The translations under genes and the position numbers were made by a program. A stretch of 28,713 bases of DNA, from contig JASLAV010001082.1 in assembly GCA_030146905.1 (NCBI GenBank), forward strand, positions 1-28,713, given 5' to 3'. A model generated the notes under the pieces. The model saw nothing but the letters and a program-made list of their open reading frames with translations, was not told where the DNA came from and ran no database searches. The DNA is from Lentzea sp. (GTDB lineage: Bacteria > Actinomycetota > Actinomycetes > Mycobacteriales > Pseudonocardiaceae). Below are positions 1 through 11,554 of the stretch, piece by piece (the stretch's first letter is position 1; every line of letters begins with the position of its first letter).

Positions 1-3000
1 GTTCCCGCCGCGTTCCACGCCGAGATCAACGACGTGCTGCTCTGCGCCCTCGCGGTCGCGGTGGCGGACTGGCGCCGCCGGGCCGGCCACGGCGCGGGCG
101 ACGTGCGGGTGGAGCTCGAAGGGCACGGCCGCGAGCAGTTCGCGGACGACCTCGACGTCTCCAGGACTGTCGGCTGGTTCACGAGCGCCTTCCCCGTCCG
201 GCTGGATCCCGCCGTCCCGGACTGGACCGACCTCGGCGCCGCGCTCAAGCGGGTCAAGGACCAGCTCCGCGCGGTGCCCGGCCACGGGCTCGGGTTCGGG
301 CTGCTGCGCCACCTCGACCCGCAGGGGCACAGCCGCCTCGCCCGGTTCGCGGCCCCGCAGATCGGGTTCAACTACCTCGGCCGGTTCCCGGCGGGTGCGG
401 TGCTGGGGCCGAGCGCCTCCCCGGACCTGCCGTTGCGGCACGTGCTCCAGGTCGACGCGGTGACCGTGGACGGCCAGGACGGCCCCGAGCTGCTGGCCGA
501 GTGGGTGTGGCCGGACGGTGTTCTGCCCGATGTGGACGCCGAAGATCTCGCGGACACCTGGCGACGAGCGCTCCTCGCACTGGCGGGGCAGGCGGCCGAG
601 CCGGACGCGGGCGGTCACTCCCCGTCCGACTTCCCGCTGGTGGCGGTGACCCAGGCGGAGATCGACGGGTTCGGTGACGCCGAGGACCTGCTGCCGTTGT
701 CACCGTTGCAGAAGGGGTTGCTGTTCCAGGCCGAGTACGACCGGGAGCAGACCGACGTCTACACCCTCCAGGTGGTCACCGACCTGGCGGGCGAGCTCGA
801 CGTCGACCGGTTGCGCGCCGCCGCCGCGGTGCTGCTCGACCGGCATCCCGCGCTGCGGGCGTCGTTCCACGGCAGGGCCGACGGCGATCCGGTGCAGGTG
901 ATCGCGCCCTCACGACCGATCCCGTGGTCCGAAGTGGACATCACGGGGGTGGCGAACCGGGACGTCGAGCTCGCCAGGCTGACCGAACGGGACCGCACCG
1001 AGCGGTTCGACCTCAGCCGGTCGCCGCTGATCCGGTTCACGGTGGTCCGGGTCGACGCGACGCACACCCGGTTGCTGTGGACCACGCACCACATCGTCGT
1101 CGACGGCTGGTCGATGTCGATGTTCGCGCGTGAGCTGTTCCAGCTGTACGCCAACGGTGCCGATGGTGCGGCCCTGCCCGCCGCGGCTCCGGTGCGCGGC
1201 TACCTGGACTGGCTGTCCCGCCAGGACGTCGAGGGCGCGCGGACGGCGTGGCGGCAGGAGCTCGACGGGGTCACGACGGCGACCCGGCTCGGTCCCCCTG
1301 ACCCGCCACCAGCGGCCGGGCTGCGCGAGTCGCTGGCCGTCGACCTGCCCGCCGCGCTCACGACCCGCCTGACGACGCTCGCCCAGGACCGCGGACTCAC
1401 GGTGAACACCGTCGTCCAGGGCTGCTGGGCGATCCTGCTGGGCAGGCTCACCGGCCGTGCGGACGTGACGTTCGGCGCCGTGCACTCCGGCAGGCCCGCC
1501 GACCTGCCCGGCGTGGAGTCGATGATGGGCGTGTTCATGCACACCCTGCCGGTCAGGGTCCGGCTCGACCCGGCGCGGTCGCTGACGTCGTTGCTCACCG
1601 AACTGCAGGAGCGGCAGGCGGAACTGGCGGCGCACCACCACCTCGGACTCGCCGAGGTGCAGAGGCTGACCGGCGCCGGCGAGCTGTTCGACACCGTGGT
1701 CAGCTACCACAACTACCCGATCGAGGACACGTCCAGCGTCGGCGAGATCAACCCCGGCCTGCGGGTGCTCGGCTGGGACGCGCGGGTCAGCGCCGACTAC
1801 GCACTGGCCCTCGCCGTGCACCCCGGCGACCGCCTGCACGTGGAGGCGCTGTACCGGCCCGACCTGTTCGACGAACCCACCGCGCGGTCCGTGGTGGACC
1901 GGCTGGTGGACCTGCTGGGCAGGCTCGTGGCCCGGCCGGACGCCCGGCTGGCCGAGGTGGACGTGCTGGACAGCCGGGAGCGGCGGGAGATCCTCGGCGG
2001 CTGGGGCGGCGGCACACCGCTGCGTCCCGACGCGCTGGTGACCCGCATGTTCGAGGTCCAGGTGGAACGCACGCCGGACGCCGTCGCGCTCGTCCACCAG
2101 GACACCACGATCACGTACGGCGAACTGAACGCGCGGGCCAACATGCTGGCGCGCGTGCTGGTCGAGCGGGGCGCCGGGCCGTACGAGATCGTCGGTCTCT
2201 GCCTGCCCAGGACCCCGGACGCGGTCGTCGCGGTGCTCGCGGTGCTCAAGACCGGGGCCGCGTACCTGCCGATAGACCCGTCCTACCCGGCCGCGCGGAT
2301 CGACGCCATGATCGACGACGCGGCCCCCGCCTTCGTGCTGACCGACGTGACGACGCCCGCGGGGTTCCCGGACACCGACCTCACCGACGCCGACCGGACG
2401 GCGCCGCTGATCCCGGAGGACCCCGCGTACGTCATCTACACCTCGGGGTCGACCGGACGGCCGAAGGGCGTGGTGGTCCAGCACTCCGCGCTCACCGCGA
2501 TGATCCTCAGCCTGCACGCCAAGTTCGAGGCGGACCAGGACACCCGCGTCCTGCAGTTCGCGTCGTTCAGCTTCGACGCGTCGGTGTGGGAGCTCGGCAT
2601 GTCGCTGCTCGCGGGCGGCACGCTCGTGTTCACCGACGAGGAGACCCGCTCGCCCGGTCAGCCGCTGGTCGACCTGATCACCCGCGCCCGCGTGAACCTC
2701 GCCGCCCTGCCGCCGGTCGTGGCGGGAGCGCTGCCCGCCGGGTGCGTCCTGCCCGACGACCTGGTGATGGTCGTCGCGGGCGAGGCGTGCCCGCCGGAGG
2801 TCGCCGCGCGATGGGCACCGGTGCACCGGATGTTCAACGGGTACGGGCCGACCGAAGCCGTGCTGGCGTCCACTGTGGGCGGTCCGCTGACCGGAACCGG
2901 GCGGCCGCCGATCGGCAGGCCGACCGCGGCGCACCGCGTCTGCGTGCTGGACCGGCACCTGCTGCCGGTCCCCGTGGGGGTGGTGGGCGAGCTGTACGTC

Positions 3001-6000
3001 AGCGGTGGCCTGGCTCTCGGCTACCTCGGCATGCCCGGCCTGACCGCGCAACGGTTCGTGGCCGATCCGTTCGGCGGCACGGGCGGGCGCATGTACCGCA
3101 CCGGCGACCTCGTGCGCTGGTTGCCAGGCGGTGACCTGGACTACGTGGGTCGTGCCGACGACCAGGTGCAGCTGCGCGGGTTCCGCGTGGAGCTCGGCGA
3201 GGTCGAGTCCGTGCTGATGACCCGGCCCGGCGTGAAGCAGGCGGTCGTCGTGCTGCGCGCGGACCCGACCGGCGAGCAGAGGCTGGTCGCGTACGTCGTG
3301 GCCGCCGACGCCACCGGCCTGCGCGAGCACGTCGCCGAGTCGTTGCCCGACTACATGGTGCCCGCCACCGTGGTGGCGCTCGACGAGCTCCCGCTGACCC
3401 CGCAGGGCAAGCTGGACCGCGCCGCGCTGCCGGAACCGGACAGGGCCGCCGGAGTGCGGCGCAGGCCGAGGACTCCGGTGGAGGACATCCTCTGCGGTGT
3501 CTTCGCGGACGTGCTCGGCCTGCCGGAGATCGGCATCGACGACGACTTCTTCACCTCCGGCGGGCATTCGCTGCTGGCCACCAGGGTGGTCAGCAGGGCG
3601 AGGTCCGCGCTCGGTGTCGAACTGCCGATCCGCGCGCTGTTCGAGGCGAGGACCGTGGCAGGTCTGGCCGGCTGGGTCAGCGCGGCGGACGGTGCCCGGC
3701 CCGCGCTGCGGCCGGCCGACCGCACCGGAACCATCCCGCTGTCGTTCGCGCAGTGGCGCCTGTGGTTCCTCGACCGGCTGGAACCGTCGGCGACGGGCAC
3801 GTACAACGTGCCGCTGGCCGTGCGGCTCACCGGTGAGCTGCAGGCGGACGCGCTGCAGGAGGCGTTGTGCGACGTCGTGGAACGCCACGAGATCCTGCGC
3901 ACGGTGTTCCCCGAGTCCGACGGCCTGCCGTACCAGCGGGTGCTCGACGTGCCCGCCGGCCACCCGCTGCTCCAGGTCACCCGGCTGACCGAGGACGAGC
4001 TGCCGGAAACCCTGACCCTGGCGGCGAACCGGCCGTTCGACCTCGCGGGTGAACCGGCGCTGCGGACCCAGCTGTTCGCGCTCGGCGGGGACGAGCACGT
4101 GTTGCTGCTGTCGTTCCACCACATCGCGTTCGACGGCTGGTCGATCGGGCCGATGATGCGCGACCTCGCGGAGGCGTACCGGCACCGCTGCGCAGGCAGG
4201 GCACCGCAGTGGCGCCCGTTGCCGGTGCAGTACGCGGACTACTCGGTGTGGCAACGGGAACTGCTCGGCTCGGAGTCCGATCCGGACAGCCCGCTGGCCA
4301 CCCAGCTCGGTTACTGGACGCGAACCCTGGCCGACCTGCCGGCCGAGCTGTGGCTGCCCAGGGACTTCCCGCGCCCTGCGGTCGCGGGGCACGAGGGCGG
4401 CGAGGCCGAGTTCCGCGTCGATCCCGGGCTCTACCGCGGGATCGTCGACGTGGCCAGGCAGAACGGCGCGACGGTGTTCATGGTCGTGCAGGCGGCGGTG
4501 GCCGCGTTGTTCACCAAGCTCGGCGCTGGCACAGACATCCCGCTGGGCAGCCCGATCGCCGGCCGCACGGACGACGCGATGAACGACCTGGTCGGGTTCT
4601 TCGTCAACACGGTGGTGCTGCGCACCGACACGAGTGGCGACCCGGCGTTCCACGAGCTGGTGCGGCGGGTCCGCGAGGCCGACCTGGCCGCGTACGCCCA
4701 CCAGGACCTGCCCTTCGAGTACCTGGTGGAGGCGCTCAACCCGGACCGGTCGCTGGCCAGGCACCCGCTGTTCCAGGTGATGATCACCTTCCACAGCGGG
4801 CAGGAGGGCGGCCGGTCGGCGTTCGGCGGGCTCACCGCGCAGGGCGAGCTCGTCCACGCGGTGCGGACCAAGTTCGACCTCACCGTGCAGCTCAACGAGG
4901 TCACCGGCGAGGCGGGTGACGGCGGCTGGATCCGCGGCGTGCTGGAGTACAGCACCGACCTGTTCACCCAGGAGACCGCCGAGCGGATCGCCGACCGGCT
5001 GATGACGTTGCTGCGTGCGGTGACGGCCGACCCGGACGCCCGGCTCAGCGCCGTGGACGTGCTCGGTGACGCCGAACGCTCGCGGGTGCTCGTCGACTGG
5101 AACGACACCGCCGGGCCGGAGCCCGAAGCGACCCTGCCGGTGATGTTCGCCGAGCAGGTCGCCCGCACCCCGGACGCGCCCGCGCTCGTGGCGGGCGGCG
5201 ACGAGCTGACCTACCGGGAGCTGGACGAGCGGGCCGGACGGCTCGCCCGCGCGCTGGTCGCCCGTGGCGCGGGCCCCGAGTCGATCGTCGCGATCTCGCT
5301 GCCCCCCGGCGCGGACCTGGTGGTGGCGGTGCTGGCCGTGCTGAGGTCGGGGGCCGCGTACCTGCCGATCGACCCCGGCCTGCCCGCGCAACGGCGCGAG
5401 TACGTGCTCGCCGACGCGGGTCCCGTTCTGCACCTCACGCCGGAGACGGTGGCGGAGCTGGGATCCGGCGCCGGCGCGGACCTGCCCGCGGCGATCGGAC
5501 CCCGGCAGGCGGCGTACGTGATCTACACGTCCGGGTCGACCGGCAGGCCCAAGGGGGTCGTCGTCGAACACGGTGCGCTGGCCGCGTACGTGGACCGTGC
5601 CCGCGAGTCCTATCCGGACGCTTCCGGGGAATCGCTGGCGCACACGTCGATCGGCTTCGACCTGACCGTCACCGCCCTGTACACCCCGCTCGTCAGCGGT
5701 GGCAGGGTCCGGCTGGCGGCGCTGACCGAGGAGACGGCGGGGGTGACGTTCACCAAGGTCACGCCCAGCCACCTCGCGCTGCTCGACACGCTGGGGGACG
5801 ACGCGTCCCCGTCGGGAACGCTGGTGATCGGAGGCGAGGCCCTGCACGGGACGGCGCTGCGGGCGTGGCGGCGGCGCCACCCGGACGTGGTCGTCGTGAA
5901 CGCCTACGGTCCCACCGAAGCCGTGGTCAACTGCACGGACTTCCGGCTGGAGCCGGGAGAGCCGACGCCGGACGGGCCGGTGCCGATCGGCCGCCCGTTC

Positions 6001-7569
6001 CGCAACACCAGGGTGTACGTCCTCGACCACGCGCTGGCCCCGGTGCCCACGGGTGTGGCGGGCGAGCTGTACGTCAGCGGAGGACTGGCCCGCGGCTACC
6101 TGGGGCGTCCGGGGCTCACCGCGGAGCGGTTCGTGGCCGACCCGTTCGGTGGCGCCGGTGCCAGGATGTACCGGACCGGTGACCTGGTGCGGTGGAAGGA
6201 GACCGGCGACCTGGAGTACGTGGGCCGGGTCGACGACCAGGTGCAGCTGCGCGGGCACCGCGTCGAGCCGGGCGAGGTCGAGGCCGTCCTGCGGGAGTGC
6301 CCCGGGGTGGCCCAGGCCGCGGTGGTCGTGCGCGACGACCGGCTGGTGGCCTACGTGACCGGCGGCGACACCGCGGGGTTGCGGGCGCGGGTCGCCGAGT
6401 CGTTGCCGGACTACATGGTCCCCGCCGCGTTCGTGGCGCTGACCGAGCTGCCGCTCACCCCGAACGGCAAGCTCGACCGCAGGGCGCTGCCCGCGCCGGA
6501 CTTCGCCGAGCTGGTCAGCGGGCGCGCGCCCGCGACCGTCGAGGAGGAGGTGCTGTGCGGCATCATCCGCGAGGTGCTCGGGCTGCCGGGTTTCGGCGCC
6601 GACGACAACTTCTTCGCACTGGGCGGCGACAGCATCCGCAGCACCCTCGTGGCGAGCCGTGCCCGGGCGGCGGGGCTGGCGGTGAGCATCGCCGACGTGT
6701 TCGTCCACCAGACGCCGGCCGCGCTGGCGGAGGCTCTCCGGCCGGCCAGGACGCGGGTGATCGAACGGGCGCTCAGGCAGACGGACACCGACCCGTTCGC
6801 GACCGTGCTGCCGATGCGGCCCGCCGGTGACCTGCCGCCGTTGTTCTGCGTGCACAGCGGAGTCGGGTTCAGCCTGCCGTACGTCGGGCTGACCCGGCGG
6901 CTTTCACCGGACCGCCCGCTGTACGGCCTGCAGTCGCCCGCGATCACCGAGCTGGCGCCGCTGCCGGGGTCGATCGGTGAGATGGCCGACGACTACCTGC
7001 GGCGGATCAGGGAGATCCAGCCGGACGGGCCGTACCACCTGCTCGGGTGGTCGCTCGGCGGTCTCGTCGCGCACGAGATGGCCGTGCGGCTCCAGGAAGC
7101 GGGCGAACAGGTCGGTCTGCTGGCCAACCTGGACGCCTATCCCCGCGGTGGCGGCGAGCAACGGGGTGACGACCAGGCCTTGCTGCACTGGCTCCTGCGG
7201 TTGTTCGGCCGGCCGGACAACAGTGGCCGTCCGCTGTCCACAGAGGACGTCGCGGCCGCGCTGCGGCAGGACGGCGGTCCGCTGGCGGCGCTGGGCGAGC
7301 AGCGGGTGGCCGCGATGCTCGCCGCGATGAAGAACCACGACAGGTTGCTGGAGCGGTTCACCCCACGCCGGTTCGCCGGCCGGATGCTGCTCTTCGTCGC
7401 GGACGAGGGCCTGAGCGACGACCAGGTCGCCGGCCGCGTGGCGCGGTGGGACCCGTACGCCGAGGGGATCGCGACGCACCGCACGGCTTGCGGGCACGAC
7501 GACATGATGCTGCCGGGACCACTGGGGCACATCGCCTCCGTGATCGCCGACGAGCTGCGGGAGGGCTGA
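1..7569 (+). CDS. Non-ribosomal peptide synthetase, C-terminal part (partial E, C-A-T, C-A-T, TE); 5' truncated
   Basis: The frame is open from base 1, so the gene starts outside the window; 2522 residues are visible. Order: C-terminal half of an epimerization domain (1-195; motifs EINDVLL, EGHGRE, RTVGWFT, NYLGR); condensation domain (about 230-660, HHIVVDG 363-369) whose [12 protein letters not shown] start resembles D-to-L domains that follow E domains; adenylation domain 1 (about 683-1145); carrier Ser1190 in GGHSLL; L-to-L condensation domain (about 1245-1690, HHIAFDG 1373-1379); adenylation domain 2 (about 1715-2160); carrier Ser2211 in GGDSI; type I thioesterase (about 2280-2522; Ser2351 in GWSLGG, likely Asp2378 and His2499). 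Specificity residues aligned by eye to GrsA read DAWAVAGLAK for domain 1 (not recognised; DAW suggests a hydrophobic or aromatic residue) and DLTKVGAVNK for domain 2 (Asp/Asn-like). All core motifs look intact. TE at the end makes this the terminal synthetase; it releases or cyclises the product. Confidence 0.97.
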   Translation, partial: VPAAFHAEINDVLLCALAVAVADWRRRAGHGAGDVRVELEGHGREQFADDLDVSRTVGWFTSAFPVRLDPAVPDWTDLGAALKRVKDQLRAVPGHGLGFGLLRHLDPQGHSRLARFAAPQIGFNYLGRFPAGAVLGPSASPDLPLRHVLQVDAVTVDGQDGPELLAEWVWPDGVLPDVDAEDLADTWRRALLALAGQAAEPDAGGHSPSDFPLVAVTQAEIDGFGDAEDLLPLSPLQKGLLFQAEYDREQTDVYTLQVVTDLAGELDVDRLRAAAAVLLDRHPALRASFHGRADGDPVQVIAPSRPIPWSEVDITGVANRDVELARLTERDRTERFDLSRSPLIRFTVVRVDATHTRLLWTTHHIVVDGWSMSMFARELFQLYANGADGAALPAAAPVRGYLDWLSRQDVEGARTAWRQELDGVTTATRLGPPDPPPAAGLRESLAVDLPAALTTRLTTLAQDRGLTVNTVVQGCWAILLGRLTGRADVTFGAVHSGRPADLPGVESMMGVFMHTLPVRVRLDPARSLTSLLTELQERQAELAAHHHLGLAEVQRLTGAGELFDTVVSYHNYPIEDTSSVGEINPGLRVLGWDARVSADYALALAVHPGDRLHVEALYRPDLFDEPTARSVVDRLVDLLGRLVARPDARLAEVDVLDSRERREILGGWGGGTPLRPDALVTRMFEVQVERTPDAVALVHQDTTITYGELNARANMLARVLVERGAGPYEIVGLCLPRTPDAVVAVLAVLKTGAAYLPIDPSYPAARIDAMIDDAAPAFVLTDVTTPAGFPDTDLTDADRTAPLIPEDPAYVIYTSGSTGRPKGVVVQHSALTAMILSLHAKFEADQDTRVLQFASFSFDASVWELGMSLLAGGTLVFTDEETRSPGQPLVDLITRARVNLAALPPVVAGALPAGCVLPDDLVMVVAGEACPPEVAARWAPVHRMFNGYGPTEAVLASTVGGPLTGTGRPPIGRPTAAHRVCVLDRHLLPVPVGVVGELYVSGGLALGYLGMPGLTAQRFVADPFGGTGGRMYRTGDLVRWLPGGDLDYVGRADDQVQLRGFRVELGEVESVLMTRPGVKQAVVVLRADPTGEQRLVAYVVAADATGLREHVAESLPDYMVPATVVALDELPLTPQGKLDRAALPEPDRAAGVRRRPRTPVEDILCGVFADVLGLPEIGIDDDFFTSGGHSLLATRVVSRARSALGVELPIRALFEARTVAGLAGWVSAADGARPALRPADRTGTIPLSFAQWRLWFLDRLEPSATGTYNVPLAVRLTGELQADALQEALCDVVERHEILRTVFPESDGLPYQRVLDVPAGHPLLQVTRLTEDELPETLTLAANRPFDLAGEPALRTQLFALGGDEHVLLLSFHHIAFDGWSIGPMMRDLAEAYRHRCAGRAPQWRPLPVQYADYSVWQRELLGSESDPDSPLATQLGYWTRTLADLPAELWLPRDFPRPAVAGHEGGEAEFRVDPGLYRGIVDVARQNGATVFMVVQAAVAALFTKLGAGTDIPLGSPIAGRTDDAMNDLVGFFVNTVVLRTDTSGDPAFHELVRRVREADLAAYAHQDLPFEYLVEALNPDRSLARHPLFQVMITFHSGQEGGRSAFGGLTAQGELVHAVRTKFDLTVQLNEVTGEAGDGGWIRGVLEYSTDLFTQETAERIADRLMTLLRAVTADPDARLSAVDVLGDAERSRVLVDWNDTAGPEPEATLPVMFAEQVARTPDAPALVAGGDELTYRELDERAGRLARALVARGAGPESIVAISLPPGADLVVAVLAVLRSGAAYLPIDPGLPAQRREYVLADAGPVLHLTPETVAELGSGAGADLPAAIGPRQAAYVIYTSGSTGRPKGVVVEHGALAAYVDRARESYPDASGESLAHTSIGFDLTVTALYTPLVSGGRVRLAALTEETAGVTFTKVTPSHLALLDTLGDDASPSGTLVIGGEALHGTALRAWRRRHPDVVVVNAYGPTEAVVNCTDFRLEPGEPTPDGPVPIGRPFRNTRVYVLDHALAPVPTGVAGELYVSGGLARGYLGRPGLTAERFVADPFGGAGARMYRTGDLVRWKETGDLEYVGRVDDQVQLRGHRVEPGEVEAVLRECPGVAQAAVVVRDDRLVAYVTGGDTAGLRARVAESLPDYMVPAAFVALTELPLTPNGKLDRRALPAPDFAELVSGRAPATVEEEVLCGIIREVLGLPGFGADDNFFALGGDSIRSTLVASRARAAGLAVSIADVFVHQTPAALAEALRPARTRVIERALRQTDTDPFATVLPMRPAGDLPPLFCVHSGVGFSLPYVGLTRRLSPDRPLYGLQSPAITELAPLPGSIGEMADDYLRRIREIQPDGPYHLLGWSLGGLVAHEMAVRLQEAGEQVGLLANLDAYPRGGGEQRGDDQALLHWLLRLFGRPDNSGRPLSTEDVAAALRQDGGPLAALGEQRVAAMLAAMKNHDRLLERFTPRRFAGRMLLFVADEGLSDDQVAGRVARWDPYAEGIATHRTACGHDDMMLPGPLGHIASVIADELREG

Positions 7570-7572
7570 CCC

Positions 7573-8364
7573 GTGACGGTTCGTGCCGCCGCCGTCGAGG
7601 CCGCCGCGGTCGCCGGGAGGCGCCTGGCGCACCTGCGCAGGGCACCCGGCCGGTTCCTCGGCGTGACGCTGAGCCCGCTGGTGTCCATGCTGGTGCTCGG
7701 GTTCGTGTTCCGCGGCTCGATCGTGCTGCCCGGTGGCGGGAGCTACCAGGAGTACCTGTTCGCCGGCGCGGCCGTCCAGGTCGGCCTGGCCGGGGTCCAG
7801 CCGACCGCGATGGTCGTCGCCACCGACCTGCGCACCGGGCTGATCGACAGGTTCCGGTCGCTGCCGATCTCCCGTTCGTCCGTCCTCTTCGGACAGGTGC
7901 TGGCGGACTTCCTGGTGGGCATGGCGGCGCTCGCGGTCATCACCGCCTTCGGGCTGCTGGTCGGCTGGCGGGCGCACGGCGGGTTCCTCGCCGCGGTGGG
8001 CGGGTTCGCCGTGGTCGCGGTGTTCGTCTACGTCATGGTGTGGGTCGGCGCGCTGCTCGGGATGATGACCAAGAGCCTCGAGCTGATCACCGCCGTCGCG
8101 CCGCTGATCGTCGTGGTGCTCCCGTTCCTGTCCACCGCCTTCCTGGCGTCGGGGTCGATGCCCGCGTTGATCCGGCCGATCGCGGAGTGGAACCCGATCA
8201 GCGCGGTCATCGCCGCCTGCCGCGACCTGTGGGGCAACGCGGCCCCCGAGGCCACCGGCTTCCCCGCGCGCCACCCAGAGCTCGTCGCCGTGATCTCCCT
8301 CGGACTGCTGCTGGCGGTCTCCTGGGTGCTCAGCGTGTGGCGCTACCGATATCCGGCCGACTAG
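7573..8364 (+). CDS. ABC-2 type (DrrB-like) exporter permease
   Basis: 263 residues, the usual size for a DrrB-type permease. It starts at GTG three bases after the NRPS stop, so it is likely co-translated. Several hydrophobic membrane segments are visible: near 30-50, 57-75, around 115-170, 175-200 and close to the C-terminus. The central stretch with [19 protein letters not shown] followed by [10 protein letters not shown] is the typical ABC-2 permease signature region. The protein should form the membrane channel for the DrrA-like ATPase encoded at 8584-9528, with the mbtH gene lying between the two. Position directly after the terminal NRPS suggests export of, and self-protection from, the peptide product; the substrate itself is inferred. 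Confidence 0.93.
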   Translation: MTVRAAAVEAAAVAGRRLAHLRRAPGRFLGVTLSPLVSMLVLGFVFRGSIVLPGGGSYQEYLFAGAAVQVGLAGVQPTAMVVATDLRTGLIDRFRSLPISRSSVLFGQVLADFLVGMAALAVITAFGLLVGWRAHGGFLAAVGGFAVVAVFVYVMVWVGALLGMMTKSLELITAVAPLIVVVLPFLSTAFLASGSMPALIRPIAEWNPISAVIAACRDLWGNAAPEATGFPARHPELVAVISLGLLLAVSWVLSVWRYRYPAD

Positions 8365-8368
8365 GAGG
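8363..8368 (+). promoter_or_regulatory. Shine-Dalgarno of mbtH overlapping the permease stop codon
   Basis: AGGAGG lies 7 bases before the GTG at 8376 and shares bases with the TAG stop of the permease (8362-8364). It supports the GTG start and translational coupling of mbtH to the transporter gene. Confidence 0.75.
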
Positions 8369-8375
8369 ACTCACC

Positions 8376-8573
8376 GTGACCAACCCGTTCGACGACCAGG
8401 ACGGCACCTTTCTCGTGCTCGTCAACGACGAGGGCCAGCACTGCCTGTGGCCGGCGTTCGCGTCCGTGCCCACCGGCTGGACCGTCGCGCTCAGCGAGAG
8501 CTCTCGCGACGCCGCCCTGTCCTACGTGGAGCAGAACTGGACCGACATGCGGCCTGCCCGGCGGGCGGGCTGA
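8376..8573 (+). CDS. mbtH: MbtH-like protein (NRPS adenylation partner)
   Basis: 65 residues, starting at GTG after a strong AGGAGG. The start MTNPFDD, then [14 protein letters not shown] and [11 protein letters not shown] match the MbtH family signature, including the conserved Trp residues. MbtH proteins bind adenylation domains and are often needed for their solubility and activity. One or both adenylation domains of the upstream NRPS, or others outside the window, are the likely partners. The gene sits between the two halves of an ABC transporter, which is a less common place than right beside the NRPS gene. Confidence 0.97.
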   Translation: MTNPFDDQDGTFLVLVNDEGQHCLWPAFASVPTGWTVALSESSRDAALSYVEQNWTDMRPARRAG

Positions 8574-8583
8574 GGAGAGCCAC

Positions 8584-9528
8584 GTGGACCTCGCGATCGA
8601 GACGGCCGGGCTGCGCAAGCTGTACCGGGGCAGCCCGGCGCTGGACGGCGTCGACCTGTCCGTGCGGAAGGGCAGCGTGCTCGGTCTGCTCGGGCCCAAC
8701 GGCGCGGGCAAGACCACCACCGTTCGGATCCTGGCGACCCTGCTGAGGCCGGACGGCGGCAGCGCGCGGGTAGCCGGGTTCGACGTGGTGCGTCACCCCC
8801 AGGAGGTCCGCAGCAGGATCAGCCTGGCGGGGCAGTACGCCGCCGTGGACGAACTGCTGACCGGCAGGCAGAACCTCGTCCTGCTGGGCAGGCTGCTGCA
8901 CCTCGGGCGCGGGGGCGCTCGAACGAGGGCCGCCGGCCTGCTGACCAGGTTCGGCCTCGACGACGCCGCCGACCGCCCGGTCCGCACGTACTCCGGCGGG
9001 ATGCGCCGCCGCCTCGACATCGCGTCCTGCCTGGTGGTCGAACCGGAGGTGCTGTTCCTCGACGAACCGACCACCGGCCTGGACCCGGCCAGCCGGATCG
9101 CGTTGTGGGACATGGTCCGCGCGCTCGTCGCCGAGGGCGTGACGGTGCTGCTGACCACCCAGTACCTGGAGGAGGCCGACCAGCTGGCGAACAGGATCGT
9201 GGTGCTCGCCGCCGGCCAGGTCATCGCCGACGGCACCCCGGACGAGCTCAAGCGCAAGGTCGGCGACGAACGCCTGGAGGTCACCCTGCGGCGCCCCGAC
9301 CAGATGGGGCGGGCGCTGGCAGTGCTGGCACCGGTCGCGGCCGCCCAGCCCACCGCGGACCCCGTCACGGGTGTGCTGGCGGTGAAGCTGGCGGACGGCA
9401 TGGCGGGCATCGCCGCCGCCGCGATCGCGCTGCGCGACGCGGGGATCGAGGCCGACGACTTCGCGATCCGCCGCCCGACGCTGGACGACGTGTTCCTCGA
9501 CCTGGTCGGCGAGGGGAGCGCGAGATGA
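8584..9528 (+). CDS. DrrA-like ABC transporter ATP-binding protein
   Basis: 314 residues from a GTG start 10 bases after mbtH, with AGGAG just upstream. Walker [10 protein letters not shown] is at 37-45, the Q-loop glutamine at 84, the ABC signature [12 protein letters not shown] at 136-147, and Walker [13 protein letters not shown] at 157-168. The roughly 90-residue extension after the nucleotide-binding domain, ending in [14 protein letters not shown], is typical of the daunorubicin resistance (DrrA) family. It should energise the permease at 7573-8364. The stop overlaps the next start (ATGA), so transporter and amino-acid cassette are probably one transcript. Confidence 0.96.
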   Translation: MDLAIETAGLRKLYRGSPALDGVDLSVRKGSVLGLLGPNGAGKTTTVRILATLLRPDGGSARVAGFDVVRHPQEVRSRISLAGQYAAVDELLTGRQNLVLLGRLLHLGRGGARTRAAGLLTRFGLDDAADRPVRTYSGGMRRRLDIASCLVVEPEVLFLDEPTTGLDPASRIALWDMVRALVAEGVTVLLTTQYLEEADQLANRIVVLAAGQVIADGTPDELKRKVGDERLEVTLRRPDQMGRALAVLAPVAAAQPTADPVTGVLAVKLADGMAGIAAAAIALRDAGIEADDFAIRRPTLDDVFLDLVGEGSAR

Positions 9529-10469
9529 GGGCGAGCGAGGTCCTGCTGCCCGCCCGCCTGGCGCGCACCCGCGGCCAGGGCATGGCGATGGGGCACCACG
9601 GCGAGCTGCTGCAGGGCACGTTCCGCTTCGGCGACGACGCCCCGCAGCGAGGCCTGATCACCTTGCCGCTGCCGCACCTCCTCTCCCAGGCCGACTTCTG
9701 GCCCGCGGCCACCCCGAGCACCGGCGGCCCCGTCGTCACCGTGTCGCCGTCGTGGAAGCGGAAGGCACAGGCGGCCGCCGAGCTCGTCCTCCGCGAGCAC
9801 GTTCCCGGCGCGCCGGGCGGCAGGCTGGTCATCCACGGCGACGAGATCCCGCCGGGCCTCGGGCTCGGTTCGTCGACCAGTGACGTGACCGCGACCCTGA
9901 GGGCCGTCGCCGACTGCTACGACCTGCCGCTGACCCAGGAGCACATCGCCCGGCTCGCCGTGCGGGCGGAGGGCGCGTCGGACTCCGTGATGCTCGACCA
10001 CGGCGGTGTCGTGCTGTTCGCGCAACGGGCGGGGCGCGTGCTGGAGCGGTTCGACCACGACCTGCCGCCGATGGTCGTGGTCGGCTGCGACACCGATCCC
10101 GGCAGCGGTGGCGTGGACACCCTCGCGTTCCCGCCCGCCGAGCACAGTCCCGCCGAGCTGGCGGCGTTCCGCGTCCTCCTGGGCCTCTTCCGGCGCGGCC
10201 TCGAGACCCGCTCGGTGCCGTTGCTCGCGCGGGTCGCGGAGGGCAGCGCCCGGATCAACCAGCGCCACCTGCCGACCAGGGGGTTCGCCCTGCTGCGCCA
10301 GATCGCCGGACAGGCGGGCGGGCTGGGCGTCCAGGTCGCGCACAGCGGCACGGTGGCCGGCGTGATCTTCGACGCCCGTGCGGCCGGCACCTCGCGGGCG
10401 GCCGCCCTGTGCCGCCAGCTGATGTGCCTGCACGGGTTCGGCAACCCCCGCGTCCTGTTCACCACCTGA
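9525..10469 (+). CDS. GHMP-family L-threonine kinase (PduX-like), Dab cassette
   Basis: 314 residues, starting at an ATG that overlaps the ATPase stop by four bases. GHHGELLQG at 23-31 and the GHMP phosphate-binding loop [10 protein letters not shown] at 111-120 closely match PduX-type L-threonine kinases, which make O-phospho-L-threonine. In friulimicin-type lipopeptide clusters such a kinase belongs to a 2,3-diaminobutyrate set with a cysteine-synthase-like and an argininosuccinate-lyase-like enzyme; both follow here. Phosphorylation would turn the threonine hydroxyl into a leaving group for replacement by an amine. A cobalamin role, as for PduX, is unlikely because no cobamide genes are nearby. 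The function is inferred from motifs and neighbours. Confidence 0.88.
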   Translation: MRASEVLLPARLARTRGQGMAMGHHGELLQGTFRFGDDAPQRGLITLPLPHLLSQADFWPAATPSTGGPVVTVSPSWKRKAQAAAELVLREHVPGAPGGRLVIHGDEIPPGLGLGSSTSDVTATLRAVADCYDLPLTQEHIARLAVRAEGASDSVMLDHGGVVLFAQRAGRVLERFDHDLPPMVVVGCDTDPGSGGVDTLAFPPAEHSPAELAAFRVLLGLFRRGLETRSVPLLARVAEGSARINQRHLPTRGFALLRQIAGQAGGLGVQVAHSGTVAGVIFDARAAGTSRAAALCRQLMCLHGFGNPRVLFTT

Positions 10470-10537
10470 CGACCTCCGCCCGCCGGCGACCCGGCCGCGG
10501 GCCCCGGCGAACCCGACCGCACGACCGAGGAAGAGCC

Positions 10538-11554
10538 ATGACTCGAACGGCCTATGCCGACGCGGTGGCCGCGTTCCGGCTGCCCCGGCTGGTCCGGCTG
10601 CGGCCGAACCTGTACGCGGCCGCGTTCAGCCTGATGAAGCTCCTGCCTGCCTGGTACATCCTCCGTTCGGCGACCGAGCGGGGACTGCTCGGCCAGGACA
10701 CGACGGTGGTCGAGACCACCTCCGGCACGTTCGGGCTCGGCCTCGCCATGTGCACCGCGCGCACCGGGCACAGGCTGGTGCTGGTGGGCGACCCGGTGAT
10801 CGACGAGCGGCTGAGCCGCCGGCTGCGCCACCTCGGTGCCGAGGTGGTGATCGTCGCCGAACCGGCGGAGGTGGGCGGGTTCCAGGCGTCACGCCTGGCG
10901 GAGGTCGCGCGGATCCGCGCGGAGATCCCCGACTCGTTCTGCCCGCAGCAGTACAGCAACCCGGACAACCCGCTGGCCTACGCGCACGTGGCGGAGCTGA
11001 TCGCCGAGAGCCTCGGGCAGGTCGACTGCCTGATCGGTCCCGTCGGCTCCGGCGGTTCGATGTGCGGAACGGCCACGCACCTGCGCAGCGCCTTCCCCGA
11101 CCTGCGCGCGATCGGCGTCGACACGCACGGGAGCGTCCTCTTCGGACAGCCAGACGGTCCGAGGCCGTTGCGGGGGCTGGGCAACAGCCTGCTGCCGGCC
11201 AACCTGGACCACACCGTGTTCGACGAGGTGCACTGGCTGGCAGAGGCCGAGGCGTACGGCGGCGGCCACGACCTGCTCAGGGAGCACGCGCTGTTCATGG
11301 GACCCACCAGCGGCGCCGCCTACCGCGTCGGTGAGTGGTGGGCCCGGCGGCACCCGGACGGCATTGCGGTGGTCATGTGCCCGGACGAGGGGTACCGCTA
11401 CCAGGAGACCGTGTACGACCCGGGATGGCTCGCCGGTCGCGGACTGCCGGAGGTCGCGGCGGAACCCGTCCTGGTCGATCACCCCGCCGCGGCGGGAGCC
11501 GGGTGGGCGAGGATGGACTGGGCCCGCCGCGGCCCGCTGGCGGTCACGTCGTGA
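10538..11554 (+). CDS. Cysteine-synthase-like fold-type II PLP enzyme, probable beta-replacement on phosphothreonine
   Basis: 338 residues; ATG preceded by GAGGAAG (10527-10533). The likely PLP lysine is Lys34 in FSLMKLLPAW. TSGTFG (61-66) corresponds to the substrate-binding TSGNTG loop of cysteine synthases, QQYSNPDNP is at 137-145, and the phosphate-binding glycine loop GPVGSGGSMCG at 167-177. It resembles the cysteine-synthase homologues (SbnA and Dab-type) used to make diamino acids. With the upstream kinase it would replace the phosphate of O-phosphothreonine by an amine, possibly from aspartate, giving an adduct for the downstream lyase. Amine donor and stereochemistry cannot be read from sequence. 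A role in normal cysteine synthesis is unlikely: the key loops diverge and the neighbourhood is biosynthetic. Confidence 0.88.
   Translation: MTRTAYADAVAAFRLPRLVRLRPNLYAAAFSLMKLLPAWYILRSATERGLLGQDTTVVETTSGTFGLGLAMCTARTGHRLVLVGDPVIDERLSRRLRHLGAEVVIVAEPAEVGGFQASRLAEVARIRAEIPDSFCPQQYSNPDNPLAYAHVAELIAESLGQVDCLIGPVGSGGSMCGTATHLRSAFPDLRAIGVDTHGSVLFGQPDGPRPLRGLGNSLLPANLDHTVFDEVHWLAEAEAYGGGHDLLREHALFMGPTSGAAYRVGEWWARRHPDGIAVVMCPDEGYRYQETVYDPGWLAGRGLPEVAAEPVLVDHPAAAGAGWARMDWARRGPLAVTS

Noticed and set aside
910..6855. A 1981-codon open frame on the minus strand opposite the NRPS
   Set aside because: Its translation is rich in Arg, Gly, His and Gln with no domain, and it lies opposite an NRPS frame with every core motif intact. 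It is a shadow of G/C third positions. The same applies to minus-strand frames at 6904-8274, 8793-10433, 11479-13290, 16537-19020 and 19112-20443.
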